A stretch of DNA of 41,656 nucleotides from Salipiger abyssi (lineage in GTDB: Bacteria; Pseudomonadota; Alphaproteobacteria; Rhodobacterales; Rhodobacteraceae). Both the position numbers and the translations under genes were made by a program. This document shows positions 8,035 through 17,504 of the stretch, one piece after another. The stretch is from positions 1-41,656 of the forward strand of contig NZ_JAEKIS010000027.1 in NCBI RefSeq assembly GCF_017311415.1, given 5' to 3'. Every line of letters starts with the position of its first letter. Position 1 is the stretch's first letter. The notes below the pieces were generated by a model, which saw only the letters and a program-made list of their open reading frames with translations, made no database searches and had not been told where the DNA came from.

Positions 8035-8962
8035 CCTCCAGCGGCACGCCGCCGCGCGAAAACCCGTCATGCACCCAGCTCTGCGCGAACTCGACAAAGC
8101 TGCGCACCACATGGGTGGTCTCGGCCTGCGGCGGCACCAGAAGGCCCATCTTCAGCGCCCGCAGTTCCCCGGCGAGCGGGATGAATTTCAGCGCCTTGCC
8201 GTCGGGCGAGAGCCCGTTCAGCGGGCGCAGATTGGCGATGGAATAGCCAAAGCCGTTGGCCACGAGGCTGCGCACCACCGCGATATCGCGCGAACGTTCG
8301 GCAATCTCGGGCTTGATGCCCTTTTCCTGAAAGAAGGACAGGAAGTAATCGGCGCTCTGCGGCAGGTCGAGCAGCACCATGGGCAGGGCGCGCAGCTCCT
8401 CCACGGCGATCTCGTCGCGGGCCGCCAGCGGGTGATCGGCGGCGATGAGCACGAAGGGCGGCAGCGCCATCAGCGGAATGAAGGTCAGGTCCGGCGGCAC
8501 CACGAGGTCATAGGCCAGCGCCACGTCGATCTCGGCCCGGCGCAGGGCGCTGACCAGATCGTTGGCATCGTATTCCGACTGGGTGAAGCGGGCGTCGGGA
8601 TAGGCATCTACGAAATCCCGACGCAAGGCCGGCAGGACCACCTGCGCAAAGGTCAGCATACAGCCCACCGTGATCGGCCCGCGCACCTGGCCCGAGATAT
8701 CGCCCGCCAGATCGATCAGCCGGTCGGCTTCGCGCAGCACCGCCCTGGCCTGATCCATCAGCGCCCGGCCCGCCTGCGTCAGCGACAGGCCCTGCGCGTG
8801 CTGGCGCACGAAGAGCGGCATGCCGAATTCGGTTTCCAGCTGCGAGATCGCGGTGGAGATCGATGGCGACGAGACATTCACCCGCCCCGCCGCCACGGTG
8901 ATGCTGCCCGCCTCTCCGACCGCCACGAAATATTCAAGCTGCCGGAGCGTGTAACGGATCAT
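7970..8962 (-). CDS. LysR-family transcriptional regulator
   Basis: The 330-residue protein starts at ATG 8962, with AAGAGG upstream; an ATG 18 bases further out is possible. The N-terminal winged helix-turn-helix (residues ~1-60: T-L-R-Q-L-E-Y-F-V-A-V, S-S-P-S-I-S-T-A-I-S-Q-L-E, L-F-V-R) is followed by a periplasmic-binding-like effector domain (~90-295). The C-terminal ~25 residues extend beyond the usual LysR end and overlap the luxR 3' end. The aldehyde dehydrogenase gene ends 26 bp upstream on the same strand, so LysR may be co-transcribed with the operon it probably controls. Confidence 0.92.
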   Translation of the reverse strand: MIRYTLRQLEYFVAVGEAGSITVAAGRVNVSSPSISTAISQLETEFGMPLFVRQHAQGLSLTQAGRALMDQARAVLREADRLIDLAGDISGQVRGPITVGCMLTFAQVVLPALRRDFVDAYPDARFTQSEYDANDLVSALRRAEIDVALAYDLVVPPDLTFIPLMALPPFVLIAADHPLAARDEIAVEELRALPMVLLDLPQSADYFLSFFQEKGIKPEIAERSRDIAVVRSLVANGFGYSIANLRPLNGLSPDGKALKFIPLAGELRALKMGLLVPPQAETTHVVRSFVEFAQSWVHDGFSRGGVPLEVSGPQARPAVAGTAKTVPPES

Positions 8963-8988
8963 TGGGCGCCTCTTGGCCACGTCGCGAC

Positions 8989-10482
8989 CTACAGTTTGTA
9001 CTTGATCCAGGTGGTTTTCAACGCCGTGTATTTGTCGAGCGAATGCAACGAGAGATCGCGCCCGAAGCCCGATTGCTTCATGCCGCCAAAAGGCGTCTGG
9101 GCCGAGAGCGCATCCACGTTGTTCACCGAGACGGTGCCCACATGCAGCCGGTCGGAAACGCGCATCGCCCGGCTGAGATTGTCGGTCCAGACCGAGGCGG
9201 CAAGACCGTAGATGCTATCATTGGCCATGGCGATGACCTCTTCCTCGGTGTCGAAGGGGATGACGGCGAGCACCGGGCCGAACACCTCTTCGGTGGCGAT
9301 GGGATCGTGTTGCGCCACATCGCCGAAGATCGTGGGCGCCACGAAGCAGCCCTTGCCCGCAAGCGTCACACGCTCGCCGCCGGAGACCAGCCGCGTGCTT
9401 TCCCGCGCCGCCGCGATCCGCGCCATGATGGATTGCGTCTGTTTCTCGTCCACGATGGCGCCGAGCCTGGTGGCAGGGTCCAGCGGGTTGCCGGGGGCCA
9501 TCGCCTCGGCGCGGGCTTTCAGCAGCGCGAGGAATTCGTCCTGAATCGAGCGCTCCACATAAAGCCGGCTGTTGGCGGAACAGACCTGCCCGCCATTGAA
9601 GAAGATCCCGAAGGCTGCCATGTCGGCGGCGGTTTCCAGATCCTCGCAATCGGCAAAGACGATATTGGGGCTCTTGCCGCCGGTCTCGGGCCAGACCGCT
9701 TTCAGGTTCGACTGGCCGGAATATTCCATGAATTTCCTGCCCACGGCGGTGGAGCCGGTGAAGGCGAGGCAATCCACATCCATATGCAGGCCGAGCGCCT
9801 TGCCCGCCGTGGCGCCAAAGCCGGGCACCACGTTGAAGACGCCCGGCGGCACGCCTGCCTCGGAGGCGAGTTCCGCCAGACGCAGCGCCGAAAGCGGCGA
9901 TTGCTCGGCGGGTTTCAGCACCACGGAATTGCCGGCGGCCAGCGCCGCGGCGGATTTCCACGTCGCCATGTCGAGCGGGAAGTTCCACGGCACCACCGCG
10001 CCCACCACCCCCAGCGGCACCCGGCGCACCAGCGCCAGATCGCCTTTGCCGGTGGGGGCGACCTCGTCGTAAAGCTTGTCGATGGCCTCGGCATACCACT
10101 GGAAGAAATGCGCCGAGCCCGGCACGTCGACGGTGGCCGCATCCGTGACCGGCTTGCCCATGTCGAGACTGTCGAGCAGCGCCAGCTCCACCAGATTCTC
10201 GCGGATGAGCTCGGCGAGCTTCAGCAGCACCGCCTTGCGACCGCCCGGATCCATGCGCGACCAGCGCCCGTCCTCAAAGGCGGCGCGGGCGGCCTTGACC
10301 GCGCGGTCCACATCGGCGGCATCGCATTCGGCGATCTGCGCGATCTCTTCGCCCGTGGCCGGGTTGATCGTGGCAAAGGTCTTGCCCGAGGCCGCGTCGG
10401 TGAATTGCCCGTCGATATAGGCTTTCGTGCGGAAGCAGAGGGCGGCGGCGGCCTCCTGCCAGTCGGCAAAGCTCAGGTCCAT
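8989..10482 (-). CDS. NAD(P)+-dependent aldehyde dehydrogenase (PuuC-like)
   Basis: The 497-residue enzyme starts at ATG 10482, at the usual ALDH length; an upstream extension lies within the DUF1028 gene. Motifs include P-W-N-F-P-L-D, F-T-G-S-T-A-V-G, the general base Glu266 (in an E-T-G-G-K variant of the usual E-L-G-G-K), nucleophile Cys301 in G-G-Q-V-C-S-A-N, and E-E-V-F-G-P-V-L. The overall pattern resembles gamma-glutamyl-gamma-aminobutyraldehyde or related omega-aldehyde dehydrogenases. It would oxidise the aldehyde made by the aminotransferase or by the flavoprotein oxidases. It sits between the DUF1028 and LysR genes on the same strand. Confidence 0.93.
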   Translation of the reverse strand: MDLSFADWQEAAAALCFRTKAYIDGQFTDAASGKTFATINPATGEEIAQIAECDAADVDRAVKAARAAFEDGRWSRMDPGGRKAVLLKLAELIRENLVELALLDSLDMGKPVTDAATVDVPGSAHFFQWYAEAIDKLYDEVAPTGKGDLALVRRVPLGVVGAVVPWNFPLDMATWKSAAALAAGNSVVLKPAEQSPLSALRLAELASEAGVPPGVFNVVPGFGATAGKALGLHMDVDCLAFTGSTAVGRKFMEYSGQSNLKAVWPETGGKSPNIVFADCEDLETAADMAAFGIFFNGGQVCSANSRLYVERSIQDEFLALLKARAEAMAPGNPLDPATRLGAIVDEKQTQSIMARIAAARESTRLVSGGERVTLAGKGCFVAPTIFGDVAQHDPIATEEVFGPVLAVIPFDTEEEVIAMANDSIYGLAASVWTDNLSRAMRVSDRLHVGTVSVNNVDALSAQTPFGGMKQSGFGRDLSLHSLDKYTALKTTWIKYKL

Positions 10483-10507
10483 GATGTCTCTCTTGTCGGT
10501 CTGTGCG

Positions 10508-11182
10508 TCATTCGTCGCCCGGCACGCCATAGGAGGGCGCCTCGCGCGGATCGAGGGCGCGCTGCACATAGGCGTCGAGCTGCGGTTTGTAGATGTCCCA
10601 GGCGGTGGCGACGGCCTCGATGGGGCAGTCTTCGGTCCAGTCGCAGCGCAGATCGGCGACCGGCCAAGCGACCCTGTCGACGATCATCATGCCGGCGGAA
10701 TGCACCGGCCCGGCCTCACCTCCGGCGGCCAGCCCCGCGCGCATCGCGGCGATCAGCCGGTCGCCGATATGGCCGCTGGCGGCGAGGTAGCCGTCGACGA
10801 TGGCCTGCGGCACCGTGTCATTGGCCAGAAGATTGCCGCCCGAGGCGACATCCTGCGCCCGCGCCTCTGTCCAGATCCCCAGCGAGTTGGGGCCGGAATG
10901 GATGGCGGTGTTGCCGTCGGTATCGACGGCCAGCACCTGCCGGTACTCGATAAAGCTGCCCGTCGCCTTGATCTCGGCAATCGCCTCGGCGGCGCTCATG
11001 CCGCCCGCCATCAGGTCGAGCGTGCGCGGCCCGAGCGTCGGGTCGGTGACGTTCTGCGAGGCGACCGCCGCCACGCCCGCGCGGGCATAGGAGCAGCGCG
11101 CGGCCACGGCGGGGGAGGAGGAGGAGATCGCGACACCGAACATGCCGGTCTCGGGGCAGCGGGCGACGAGTGAAAAGGTCAT
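10508..11182 (-). CDS. DUF1028 family protein (Ntn-hydrolase-like)
   Basis: The 224-residue protein has the DUF1028 pattern. It begins T-F-S-L-V-A-R-C-P-E-T-G-M-F-G-V-A-I-S-S-S-S-P-A-V-A, followed by A-R-A-G-V-A-A-V-A-S-Q-N and a conserved central G-N-x-L region. These proteins are predicted to share the Ntn-hydrolase fold and occur in amino-acid and pyrimidine catabolism clusters. The biochemical role is not established. The gene starts 4 bp after the RidA gene ends and is 25 bp before the aldehyde dehydrogenase start, so it is clearly part of the operon. Confidence 0.85.
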   Translation of the reverse strand: MTFSLVARCPETGMFGVAISSSSPAVAARCSYARAGVAAVASQNVTDPTLGPRTLDLMAGGMSAAEAIAEIKATGSFIEYRQVLAVDTDGNTAIHSGPNSLGIWTEARAQDVASGGNLLANDTVPQAIVDGYLAASGHIGDRLIAAMRAGLAAGGEAGPVHSAGMMIVDRVAWPVADLRCDWTEDCPIEAVATAWDIYKPQLDAYVQRALDPREAPSYGVPGDE

Positions 11183-11186
11183 GCGA

Positions 11187-11615
11187 TCAGGCCTTGTAGT
11201 CGTCGGGGATCACGGCGGTGCCGTCGATTTCGACCAGCCAGTCGGGCCGCGCCAGCGCGCTCACCACAAGCCCCGTCGAGACCGGATGCACGCCTTTGAT
11301 ATATTCGCCCATGGTGCGGTAGACCGCCTCGCGGTGGCGCACATCGGTGATATAGACCACCACCTTCACCAGATGCTCCATCGAACCGCCGGCCTCTTCG
11401 ATGAGCTGCCGAATGTTCTGCATCACCTTGTGGGTCTGCTCCACCGGGTCGTGGCTTTCGATATTCCTGGCGTCGTCGAGGTTCTGCGGGCACTGGCCGC
11501 GCAGCCAGACCGTCTTGCCGCCCTGCGTGACCACGGCCTGACAGAGATCGTTATCGAGCTTCTGCTCGGGATAGGTCTCTTTGGTGTTGAAGGGGCGGAT
11601 GCGCGTATGGGCCAT
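11187..11615 (-). CDS. RidA/YjgF/Rid-family enamine/imine deaminase
   Basis: The 142-residue protein starts at ATG 11615 with AAGGAG upstream. It has the Rid-family core, including a C-terminal V-x-I-D-G-T-A-V-I segment, a G-x-C-P-Q substrate loop and the central H-L-V-K-V-V-V-Y-I-T-D strand. The active-site Arg expected near the C-terminus of classic RidA is replaced in this subgroup (A-R-P-D-W-L-V-E-I). Rid proteins hydrolyse reactive imines and enamines released by amine oxidases and PLP enzymes, which suits this amine-catabolism cluster. It lies between the transporter binding-protein gene and DUF1028. Confidence 0.88.
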   Translation of the reverse strand: MAHTRIRPFNTKETYPEQKLDNDLCQAVVTQGGKTVWLRGQCPQNLDDARNIESHDPVEQTHKVMQNIRQLIEEAGGSMEHLVKVVVYITDVRHREAVYRTMGEYIKGVHPVSTGLVVSALARPDWLVEIDGTAVIPDDYKA

Positions 11616-11698
11616 CTTGGTCTCCTTGGGGCGGACGGATCTTTTGCCCGTGCCGCCGGGGTGGGCCCGCCCCGGGATCGCCGGAGCGGGGAAGGGGA

Positions 11699-12712
11699 TT
11701 ATTGCAGCAGGTCGGTCCAGACCTTGGTCACCAGATCCTGCGCGGCGGGGCTGCATGCCTGGGCGAAGACCACCGGCACGTCGGGGAACAGCTCGGGCGC
11801 GTTCTCCTTGGTGTAGAGCGCCTTGCTCTCGTCGATCTCGACCGGCGCGGAATGCGCGTAATAGTTATACTGCTCGGTGGCGTTCTCGACAGTGGACATG
11901 AACTCGATAAAGGCCTTGGCGTTGTCGATATTCGCGGCCCCCGCCGGAACCACGAAGCTGTCGAGCCAGCCGACAAGACCCTCTTTCGGCATCGCATATT
12001 CCACATGCGCGCCGCTGTTGCGCAGGCGCAGCGTGTTGCCGTCCCACCAGAAATGCGCGGCGACCTCGCCGGAGCCCAGACGGTTCTCGATATTGTCCGA
12101 GGTATAGGCCACCACCGCGGGTTTCTGTGCCATCAGCAGATCGTAGACCTTTTTCATCTCGGCCTTGTCCTCGGTGCAGTATTCGACACCGAGATAGAGC
12201 TGCGCCGCCGAGACGACCTCGTCGGGATATGAGAGCAGTGCGATGGAGCCCGCCAGATCGGTCGGCTCGAACAGCACCGACCAGCTGTCGACAGGGCCGT
12301 CATATTTGTCGCGGTTGACCGAGAACCCGGCGGTGCCATAGGCGAGCGGGATGGAATAGTCGTTTTCCGGATCCCACCACTGGCCCTGCCAGCGCTCATC
12401 GAGCTGGTCATAGGCATCGAGCTCATAGGCGTCGATGTCTTCCAGCAGGCCCTCGTCGGCCATGATCTTCACAAAGTGCTGCGAGGGGGTCACCAGGTCA
12501 TAGCCCGAAGAGCCCGCCTGAAGCTTGGTCAGCGCGTCCTCGTTCGAGGAAAAGCTGTCGACATTCACCTCGATGCCGGTTTCCTCGGAGAATTTGGCAA
12601 TCAGCTCGGGCGAGATCGAGTCCGCCCAGGCGTAGATGTTCAGCTCGCCCTCGGCGGCGGCGGGCAGCGCGACGGGCAGGATCAGTGTGGTTGCGAGAAG
12701 CAGTTTCTTCAT
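11699..12712 (-). CDS. potD: Periplasmic polyamine-binding protein of ABC transporter
   Basis: The 337-residue protein starts at ATG 12712 and has a clear signal peptide (M-K-K-L-L-L-A-T-T-L, cleavage after ~residue 20). The mature protein starts E-G-E-L-N-I-Y-A-W, the usual opening of PotD/PotF-type spermidine/putrescine receptors. The middle includes L-L-S-Y-P-D-E-V and the late V-P-A-G-A-A-N-I-D-N-A-K-A-F-I-E-F region common to the family. It captures a cationic substrate in the periplasm and passes it to the permease pair encoded just upstream. The order ATPase-permease-permease-receptor matches potABCD. Substrate specificity between putrescine, spermidine and other small compounds cannot be settled by eye. 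Confidence 0.9.
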   Translation of the reverse strand: MKKLLLATTLILPVALPAAAEGELNIYAWADSISPELIAKFSEETGIEVNVDSFSSNEDALTKLQAGSSGYDLVTPSQHFVKIMADEGLLEDIDAYELDAYDQLDERWQGQWWDPENDYSIPLAYGTAGFSVNRDKYDGPVDSWSVLFEPTDLAGSIALLSYPDEVVSAAQLYLGVEYCTEDKAEMKKVYDLLMAQKPAVVAYTSDNIENRLGSGEVAAHFWWDGNTLRLRNSGAHVEYAMPKEGLVGWLDSFVVPAGAANIDNAKAFIEFMSTVENATEQYNYYAHSAPVEIDESKALYTKENAPELFPDVPVVFAQACSPAAQDLVTKVWTDLLQ

Positions 12713-12781
12713 GTGTCGTTTCTCCTTGTTGCGCCCTTGTTGGTTAGCGTGGAGGGGGTGGCCCAAGGGCAGGGCCGAAAG

Positions 12782-13576
12782 TCAGCTGCGCCGCATCGCT
12801 CTGGCGTTGAGGATCAGAACCAGCGTGGCCAGCAGCAGTGAGGCGGCGATCAGCAGGGTGGAAATGGCGTTCAGCTCGGGCGTGGTGCCCTGGCGGATCA
12901 GGCTGAAGATGTAGACGGGCAGGGTGGTCGCGCCGCCGGAGTTCAGCAGGTTCGAGGTGATGAAATCGTCCATCGACATGACGAAGGCGGTCATCGCGCC
13001 GGCAAAGACGCCGGGCAGGATCATCGGCAGCGTGACCAGCCGAAAGGCGGTGAAGGGGGCGGCGTAGAGGTCGCGCGCGGCCTCTTCGAAATCGAGCGAC
13101 ATGCCCTGAAGCCGGGCACGGATCGGCAGGAAGGCGAAGGGAGTGCAGAAGGCGGTATGCGCCAGCACCAGCTTCAGCAGACCGTTGGTCAGCCCGATCT
13201 GCGAGAAGAGGATCAGCACCGCCACCGCCAGCACGATCTCGGGCAGCAGCAGCGGCAGGTTCACCACGGTTTCCGAGACGCGGCGGAATTTCATGTCGGT
13301 GGCGCGGGTCAGCACGATGGCGGCCAGCAGCGCGATGAGCGTGGCGCAGAGGGTCGAGATCAGCGCCACGGTCAGCGAGATCTCCAGCGCGCCCATCAGC
13401 GCTTCGTTCTCCAGCGCGGCGGCGTACCATTTGGTGGAAAACCCGGTCCAGACCGAAACCAGCCGGTTGTCGTTGAAGGAGTAAAACACCACGACGCCGA
13501 TGGGCAGGTAGAGCCAGAGGAAGAACAGGATGCTGAGCGGGCGCAGGCCGGGATAGGTGCGGATGTTCTGGCTCAT
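12782..13576 (-). CDS. potC: Polyamine ABC transporter permease 2 (PotC-like)
   Basis: The 264-residue membrane protein starts at ATG 13576, overlapping the potB stop. Six hydrophobic segments are visible, and the BPD_transp_1 coupling loop E-A-A-R-D-L-Y-A-A-P-F lies at about residues 180-195. The length equals that typical of PotC/PotI. With PotB it forms the transmembrane channel that couples to PotA. The tight overlap with potB implies translational coupling. Confidence 0.92.
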   Translation of the reverse strand: MSQNIRTYPGLRPLSILFFLWLYLPIGVVVFYSFNDNRLVSVWTGFSTKWYAAALENEALMGALEISLTVALISTLCATLIALLAAIVLTRATDMKFRRVSETVVNLPLLLPEIVLAVAVLILFSQIGLTNGLLKLVLAHTAFCTPFAFLPIRARLQGMSLDFEEAARDLYAAPFTAFRLVTLPMILPGVFAGAMTAFVMSMDDFITSNLLNSGGATTLPVYIFSLIRQGTTPELNAISTLLIAASLLLATLVLILNARAMRRS

Positions 13577-14448
13577 AGCGCAACCTCCGCCTGACGGGTG
13601 GCGCGGCGGGCATTCAGCAGCAGCACGATCACCACGAGGGTCAGCAGGACCATGGCGATGGCCGCGCCGAAGGGCCAGTTGCGCGCGCCGCCGAACTGCG
13701 TCTGGATCAGCGTGCCCATCATCAGCTGCTTGCCGCCGCCCAGCAGCATCGGCTCCAGCACCGTGCCGAGGCTCGGCACGAAAACGAGGATGCTGCCGGC
13801 GGTGAGACCCGGCGCGGCCAGCGGCAGGATCACCCGGCGCAGCGCCGTCCAACGCCCGCCATAAAGATCGTGGCTGGCCTCGATCAGTGCCGGGTCGATC
13901 TTTTCCACCGAGGCATAGACCGGCAGGATCATCAGCGGGATATAGCTGTAGACCATGCCGGTGATCATCGCGCCGGGGGTAAAGAGAAAGCCCGAGATGT
14001 CGGCGCCGCCGAACAGGCGATAGACGCGCTCCAAGAGCCCGTCATTGCCGAGGATGATCAGCCAGGCATAGACTCGCACGATCATCGACACCCAGAAAGG
14101 CAGCGTCACGAGGTACAAAAGCACGATCTTCAGCCGCGCCGATTGCTGTGCGATGTAATAGGCGACGGGCAGCGCGAGAAGCACGCAGATCGCCGTGGCG
14201 GCGCCCGCGAAAATCAGCGTGCGGGCGATGATGGCCAGGTATTTCGGATCGAATTCCAGCTCGTCCGTCCAGCCTTCGGTGAAGAGGATCTGCCGGTAGG
14301 AAGTGATGTCGAAGCCCCAGTCGAAGCCGCCATAGGCGCCGCGCTCGGCGACGCTGACGCCCGCGACGATCAGGATCGGCACGATGAGCGTCAGCAGCAT
14401 CAGCGCCCAGGCGGGCACGAGGCCCCAGAAGCGGAAGGTCCGGCTCAT
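13573..14448 (-). CDS. potB: Polyamine ABC transporter permease 1 (PotB-like)
   Basis: The 291-residue inner-membrane permease has about six membrane segments. It carries the family motif [13 protein letters not shown] near residue 125, typical of PotB/PotH, and the EAA-like loop [11 protein letters not shown] near 200. Its start overlaps the potA stop and its end overlaps the potC start, so potA, potB and potC are translationally coupled. Confidence 0.92.
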   Translation of the reverse strand: MSRTFRFWGLVPAWALMLLTLIVPILIVAGVSVAERGAYGGFDWGFDITSYRQILFTEGWTDELEFDPKYLAIIARTLIFAGAATAICVLLALPVAYYIAQQSARLKIVLLYLVTLPFWVSMIVRVYAWLIILGNDGLLERVYRLFGGADISGFLFTPGAMITGMVYSYIPLMILPVYASVEKIDPALIEASHDLYGGRWTALRRVILPLAAPGLTAGSILVFVPSLGTVLEPMLLGGGKQLMMGTLIQTQFGGARNWPFGAAIAMVLLTLVVIVLLLNARRATRQAEVAL

Positions 14449-15518
14449 TGGCCCAGCACCCGCGCGTTGGGTTCGCGAAAGCCGATACGGACGGTGCTGC
14501 CGATCTCCAGCGAGTCCTGATGCGACTGCGCGTTGCGGCGTGACAGGCGCAGCGTCACCTCGCCCACCTGCACGGTGTAATGGGTGAACCCGCCCATATA
14601 GTTGCGCGACCGCACCGTCGCGTCGAAGAGCGCGCCTTCGGCCTGCTCGTTCACGCCGATCTTTTCCGGCCGGATCGACATGGTGGCTGGCCCCGGACCG
14701 CTCAGCCCCTGGTGGCTGGTGGTGATATCGGTGCCAAGTGCTGTGCGGATCGTCGCTTGCGCACCCTCCACCGCGATCACCTCGCCGTCGAGGAAATTGG
14801 TGTCGCCGATGAAATCCGCGACAAAGCGGTTGCCGGGATCCTCGTAGATCTCCTTCGGGCTGCCGATCTGTTGCACCCGCCCGTTGCCCATGACCGCGAT
14901 GCGGTCGGACATGTCGAGCGCCTCTTCCTGATCGTGGGTCACAAAGACAAAGGTGATGCCGGTTTCGCGTTGAAGCGTGCGCAGCTCGTCGCGCATCGCC
15001 TGCCGCAGCTTCAGATCCAGCGCCGAGAGCGGCTCGTCGAGCAGCAGCACCTCGGGCTCCGCCGCCAGCGCGCGGGCAAGCGCGATGCGCTGGCGCTGGC
15101 CGCCCGAGAGCTGGTCGGGCTTGCGCGCCGCGAATTGCTCCATATGCACCATTTCCAGCATCCGGCCCACGCGCTCGGTGATGCGCGTCTTGTCCCAGCC
15201 GAGGTTTTTCAGCCCGAACGCGATGTTCTGGCTGAGCGTCATATGCGGAAACAGCGCGTAGTTCTGAAAGACCGTGTTCACCCGCCGCTTATGCGCGGGC
15301 ATTTGCGCGATCTCTTTCCCGTTGAGCAGCAGCGTGCCCGCGCTCGGCGTCTCGAACCCGGCGATCATCCTGAGCAACGTGGTCTTGCCGCAGCCCGATG
15401 GCCCCAGAAGCGTGAAGAACTCGTTCTGGAAGATCTTGAAATCGACATGGTCGAGCGCCGTGTAATCGCCGAAGCGCTTCGACACGTTCACGACTTCGAT
15501 CGCGGAGGGGCGGCTCAT
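14445..15518 (-). CDS. potA: Polyamine ABC transporter ATP-binding protein
   Basis: The 357-residue ATPase has Walker [10 protein letters not shown] (Lys45), Q-loop F-Q-N-Y-A-L-F-P, signature L-S-G-G-Q at 137-141, Walker B with Asp161-Glu162, and an H-loop [10 protein letters not shown]-terminal TOBE_2-type regulatory domain follows from ~residue 240. It energises the PotBC channel. It is 39 bp downstream of the GMC oxidoreductase, suggesting transport and oxidation are co-transcribed. Confidence 0.93.
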   Translation of the reverse strand: MSRPSAIEVVNVSKRFGDYTALDHVDFKIFQNEFFTLLGPSGCGKTTLLRMIAGFETPSAGTLLLNGKEIAQMPAHKRRVNTVFQNYALFPHMTLSQNIAFGLKNLGWDKTRITERVGRMLEMVHMEQFAARKPDQLSGGQRQRIALARALAAEPEVLLLDEPLSALDLKLRQAMRDELRTLQRETGITFVFVTHDQEEALDMSDRIAVMGNGRVQQIGSPKEIYEDPGNRFVADFIGDTNFLDGEVIAVEGAQATIRTALGTDITTSHQGLSGPGPATMSIRPEKIGVNEQAEGALFDATVRSRNYMGGFTHYTVQVGEVTLRLSRRNAQSHQDSLEIGSTVRIGFREPNARVLGQ

Positions 15519-15557
15519 GCGGGCATCCTTCGATGGCGTGTCAGGCGGGCGGGGGGC

Positions 15558-17156
15558 TCAGGCAGCGTCTGCGAGGATCATGCGGGCGCATTTCTCGCCG
15601 ATCATCATCGTGGGCGCGTTGGTGTTGCCGCCGATCAGCGTTGGCATCACCGAGGCATCGGCGACGCGTAGCCCCTCGACCCCGCGCACCTTGAGCGAGG
15701 CGGGATCGGTGACTGCCATCTCGTCGGTGCCCATCTTGCAGGTGCCCACCGGGTGGAACACGGTCAGTGCCGCGCCGCGCAGGTAATCGAGGATCTGCTC
15801 GTCGGTATCGACCTCTTTGCCGGGAAGCATCTCCTTGCCCCGGATCTCGTCGAACGTGCTGTCGGCGAGGATGCTGCGTGCCACCTTGATGCCTTCGACC
15901 AGCACCTGCGCGTCCTGCGGATCGGAGAAGAATTTCGGGTCGATCTCCAGCGCGCCGGTCTTGCCCAGACGGATCTCGCCGATGGATTTCGGGCGCAGCA
16001 CGCAGGTATGCACCGCGTAGCCGTGGCCGTATTCGATCACCCGGCCCCGGTGGCTGCGGTACCCCGGCACGAAGTGGAACTGGATGTCGGGATTTTCATT
16101 GGCGTATTTCGTGCGCGCGAAGCCGCCGGCCTCGACATAATTGGTGGTGAACATCCCCTTGCGCTGCGCCAGCCAGCGGAAGGGCGCGGCGATCATCGAG
16201 GGCAGGTTGCGCAGCGACAGCCCCAGCGTCCTGGTCGAGCTGGAGCGCACGGTGATCATGCCATCCACATGGTCGCGCAGGTTCTGGCCGACGCCGGGCA
16301 GATCATGCGCCACCCGGACCCCCGCCGCGTTCAGCATCGCCGCCGGGCCGATGCCCGAGCGCAGCAGCAGCTCCGGCGAGTTGATGGCGCCCGCCGCGAG
16401 GATCACCTCTTTTGCTGCCTTCAGCACCCGCTTGCCGTCGGGGCCGTCGATCTCGATCCCGGTGGCGCGGCCGTTCTCGACGATCACCCGCTTGGTGTCG
16501 GTGCCGCTGAGGATCGTCAGGTTCGCGCGGTCGCGCACCGGATGCAGGAAGGCGCGATAAGAGGACCAGCGCATGCCGTCATGCTGGGTGACGTTGTAGA
16601 TGCCGAGCCCGTCCTGGCGCTCGGCGTTCATATCGGTGTTCTCGGAGAGATCCGCCGCGCGGCCCGCCTTGATGAACATCCGCGCCACCGGGTTCGGATC
16701 GCGGTGCCGGTCGACATAGATCTCGCCGCTTGTGCCGTGATATTTCGGATCCTGTCCGAGCTGGTTGTTCTCGAGAACCTTGAAGACCGGCAGCACGTCG
16801 TCCCAGCTCCAGCCGGCACAGCCCAGCTGCGCCCATTCGTCGTAATCGGAGGCAGCGCCCCGGATGTAGAGCATGGAGTTGATCGCCGAGGAGCCGCCGA
16901 GCGCCTTGCCGCGATTGAGCGGGATCGCGCGGTTCTTCAGCTCGGGCTGCGGTACGCTCATATAGCTGTAATCGTATTTCGGGTCGTTGTAGAGCGACAG
17001 GATCCCGGCGGGCACCCGCACGCGCGGCGAGCTGTCCTTGCCGCCGGCTTCGACGATGCACACCTGCGTGTTCGGGTCTTTCGAGAGGCGGTTGGCCAGC
17101 ACGCACCCCGCCGATCCGGCGCCCACGATGATGTAATCGAAGCTGTCTTTGAGCAT
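15558..17156 (-). CDS. GMC-family FAD-dependent oxidoreductase (choline dehydrogenase-like)
   Basis: The 532-residue flavoenzyme has the N-terminal FAD-binding G-A-G-S-A-G (12-17), the GMC signature G-K-A-L-G-G-S-S-A-I-N at ~85-95, a second signature A-G-A-I-N-S-P-E-L-L-L-R-S-G-I-G in the middle, and the C-terminal catalytic region H-P-V-G-T-C-K-M-G followed by G-G-N-T-N-A-P-T. It is BetA-like in length and motifs and would oxidise an alcohol to an aldehyde. Clustering with a polyamine transporter and aldehyde dehydrogenase, not with betB or betI, argues against osmoprotectant choline oxidation. It may oxidise an amino alcohol (inference). A TATAAA-like -10 and a small stem-loop lie upstream. 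Confidence 0.9.
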   Translation of the reverse strand: MLKDSFDYIIVGAGSAGCVLANRLSKDPNTQVCIVEAGGKDSSPRVRVPAGILSLYNDPKYDYSYMSVPQPELKNRAIPLNRGKALGGSSAINSMLYIRGAASDYDEWAQLGCAGWSWDDVLPVFKVLENNQLGQDPKYHGTSGEIYVDRHRDPNPVARMFIKAGRAADLSENTDMNAERQDGLGIYNVTQHDGMRWSSYRAFLHPVRDRANLTILSGTDTKRVIVENGRATGIEIDGPDGKRVLKAAKEVILAAGAINSPELLLRSGIGPAAMLNAAGVRVAHDLPGVGQNLRDHVDGMITVRSSSTRTLGLSLRNLPSMIAAPFRWLAQRKGMFTTNYVEAGGFARTKYANENPDIQFHFVPGYRSHRGRVIEYGHGYAVHTCVLRPKSIGEIRLGKTGALEIDPKFFSDPQDAQVLVEGIKVARSILADSTFDEIRGKEMLPGKEVDTDEQILDYLRGAALTVFHPVGTCKMGTDEMAVTDPASLKVRGVEGLRVADASVMPTLIGGNTNAPTMMIGEKCARMILADAA

Positions 17157-17504
17157 TGGAACCTCGCCTTGTCCATTGCCTGTCTGTTGACAGGGCAGGC
17201 GGGTCGAAGCCCATTTATAAGATTCAATTCACTGGTTAGGGCATGTCTAATGTTAAACTTTATAATGGGTTACATCTTATTCCCTCACGGAGGCCCGCGT
17301 GTGGCGGTGAAAACTTAGGCAATTCACACATTTGCAGGTGGGGCGCCTTTTCGAGACCGGACCCCATGTCTGCCGAGACAAACGGGTGTGAAACGCTCTG
17401 TCGGGGGCGGCTTTTGCCGCAAGGGCGGGCGCTCCCGCGCCAAAGCAAAACGCCCCGCCGGCAGGGCCGGGCGGGGCGTGCTGTTCGCATGTCTCTAAGC
17501 CGCT
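17157..17504 (-). other. Intergenic region upstream of the GMC gene
   Basis: This 348-bp stretch has no convincing gene. On the minus strand it holds an AT-rich promoter-like segment (TTGAAT...CTTATAAAT around 17205-17235). A leader stem-loop with arms CCTGTC (79-84) and GACAGG (89-94 of 17100) lies close to the GMC start. The terminator of the upstream monooxygenase gene is at 17450-17479. The GMC-pot genes therefore probably have their own promoter. Confidence 0.5.
17446..17480 (-). terminator. Rho-independent terminator after the monooxygenase gene
   Basis: A perfect 10-bp GC stem (17450-17459 with 17470-17479, arms ACGCCCCGCC/GGCGGGGCGT) has a 10-nt loop. On the minus strand it is followed by TTTTGCTTT. 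It lies 25 bp past the stop of the 17505-18788 gene. Confidence 0.8.

Noticed and set aside
8962-10953. 663-codon plus-strand open frame
   Set aside because: It is a shadow of the aldehyde dehydrogenase and DUF1028 genes, with no recognisable domain and no proper start.
15558-17156. Naming the GMC gene betA
   Set aside because: Motifs fit choline dehydrogenase-like enzymes, but the neighbours are polyamine-type transport and catabolism genes, and betB, betC and betI are absent.
15753-17318. 521-codon plus-strand frame opposite the GMC gene
   Set aside because: The minus strand encodes an intact GMC oxidoreductase; the plus frame is low-complexity shadow.
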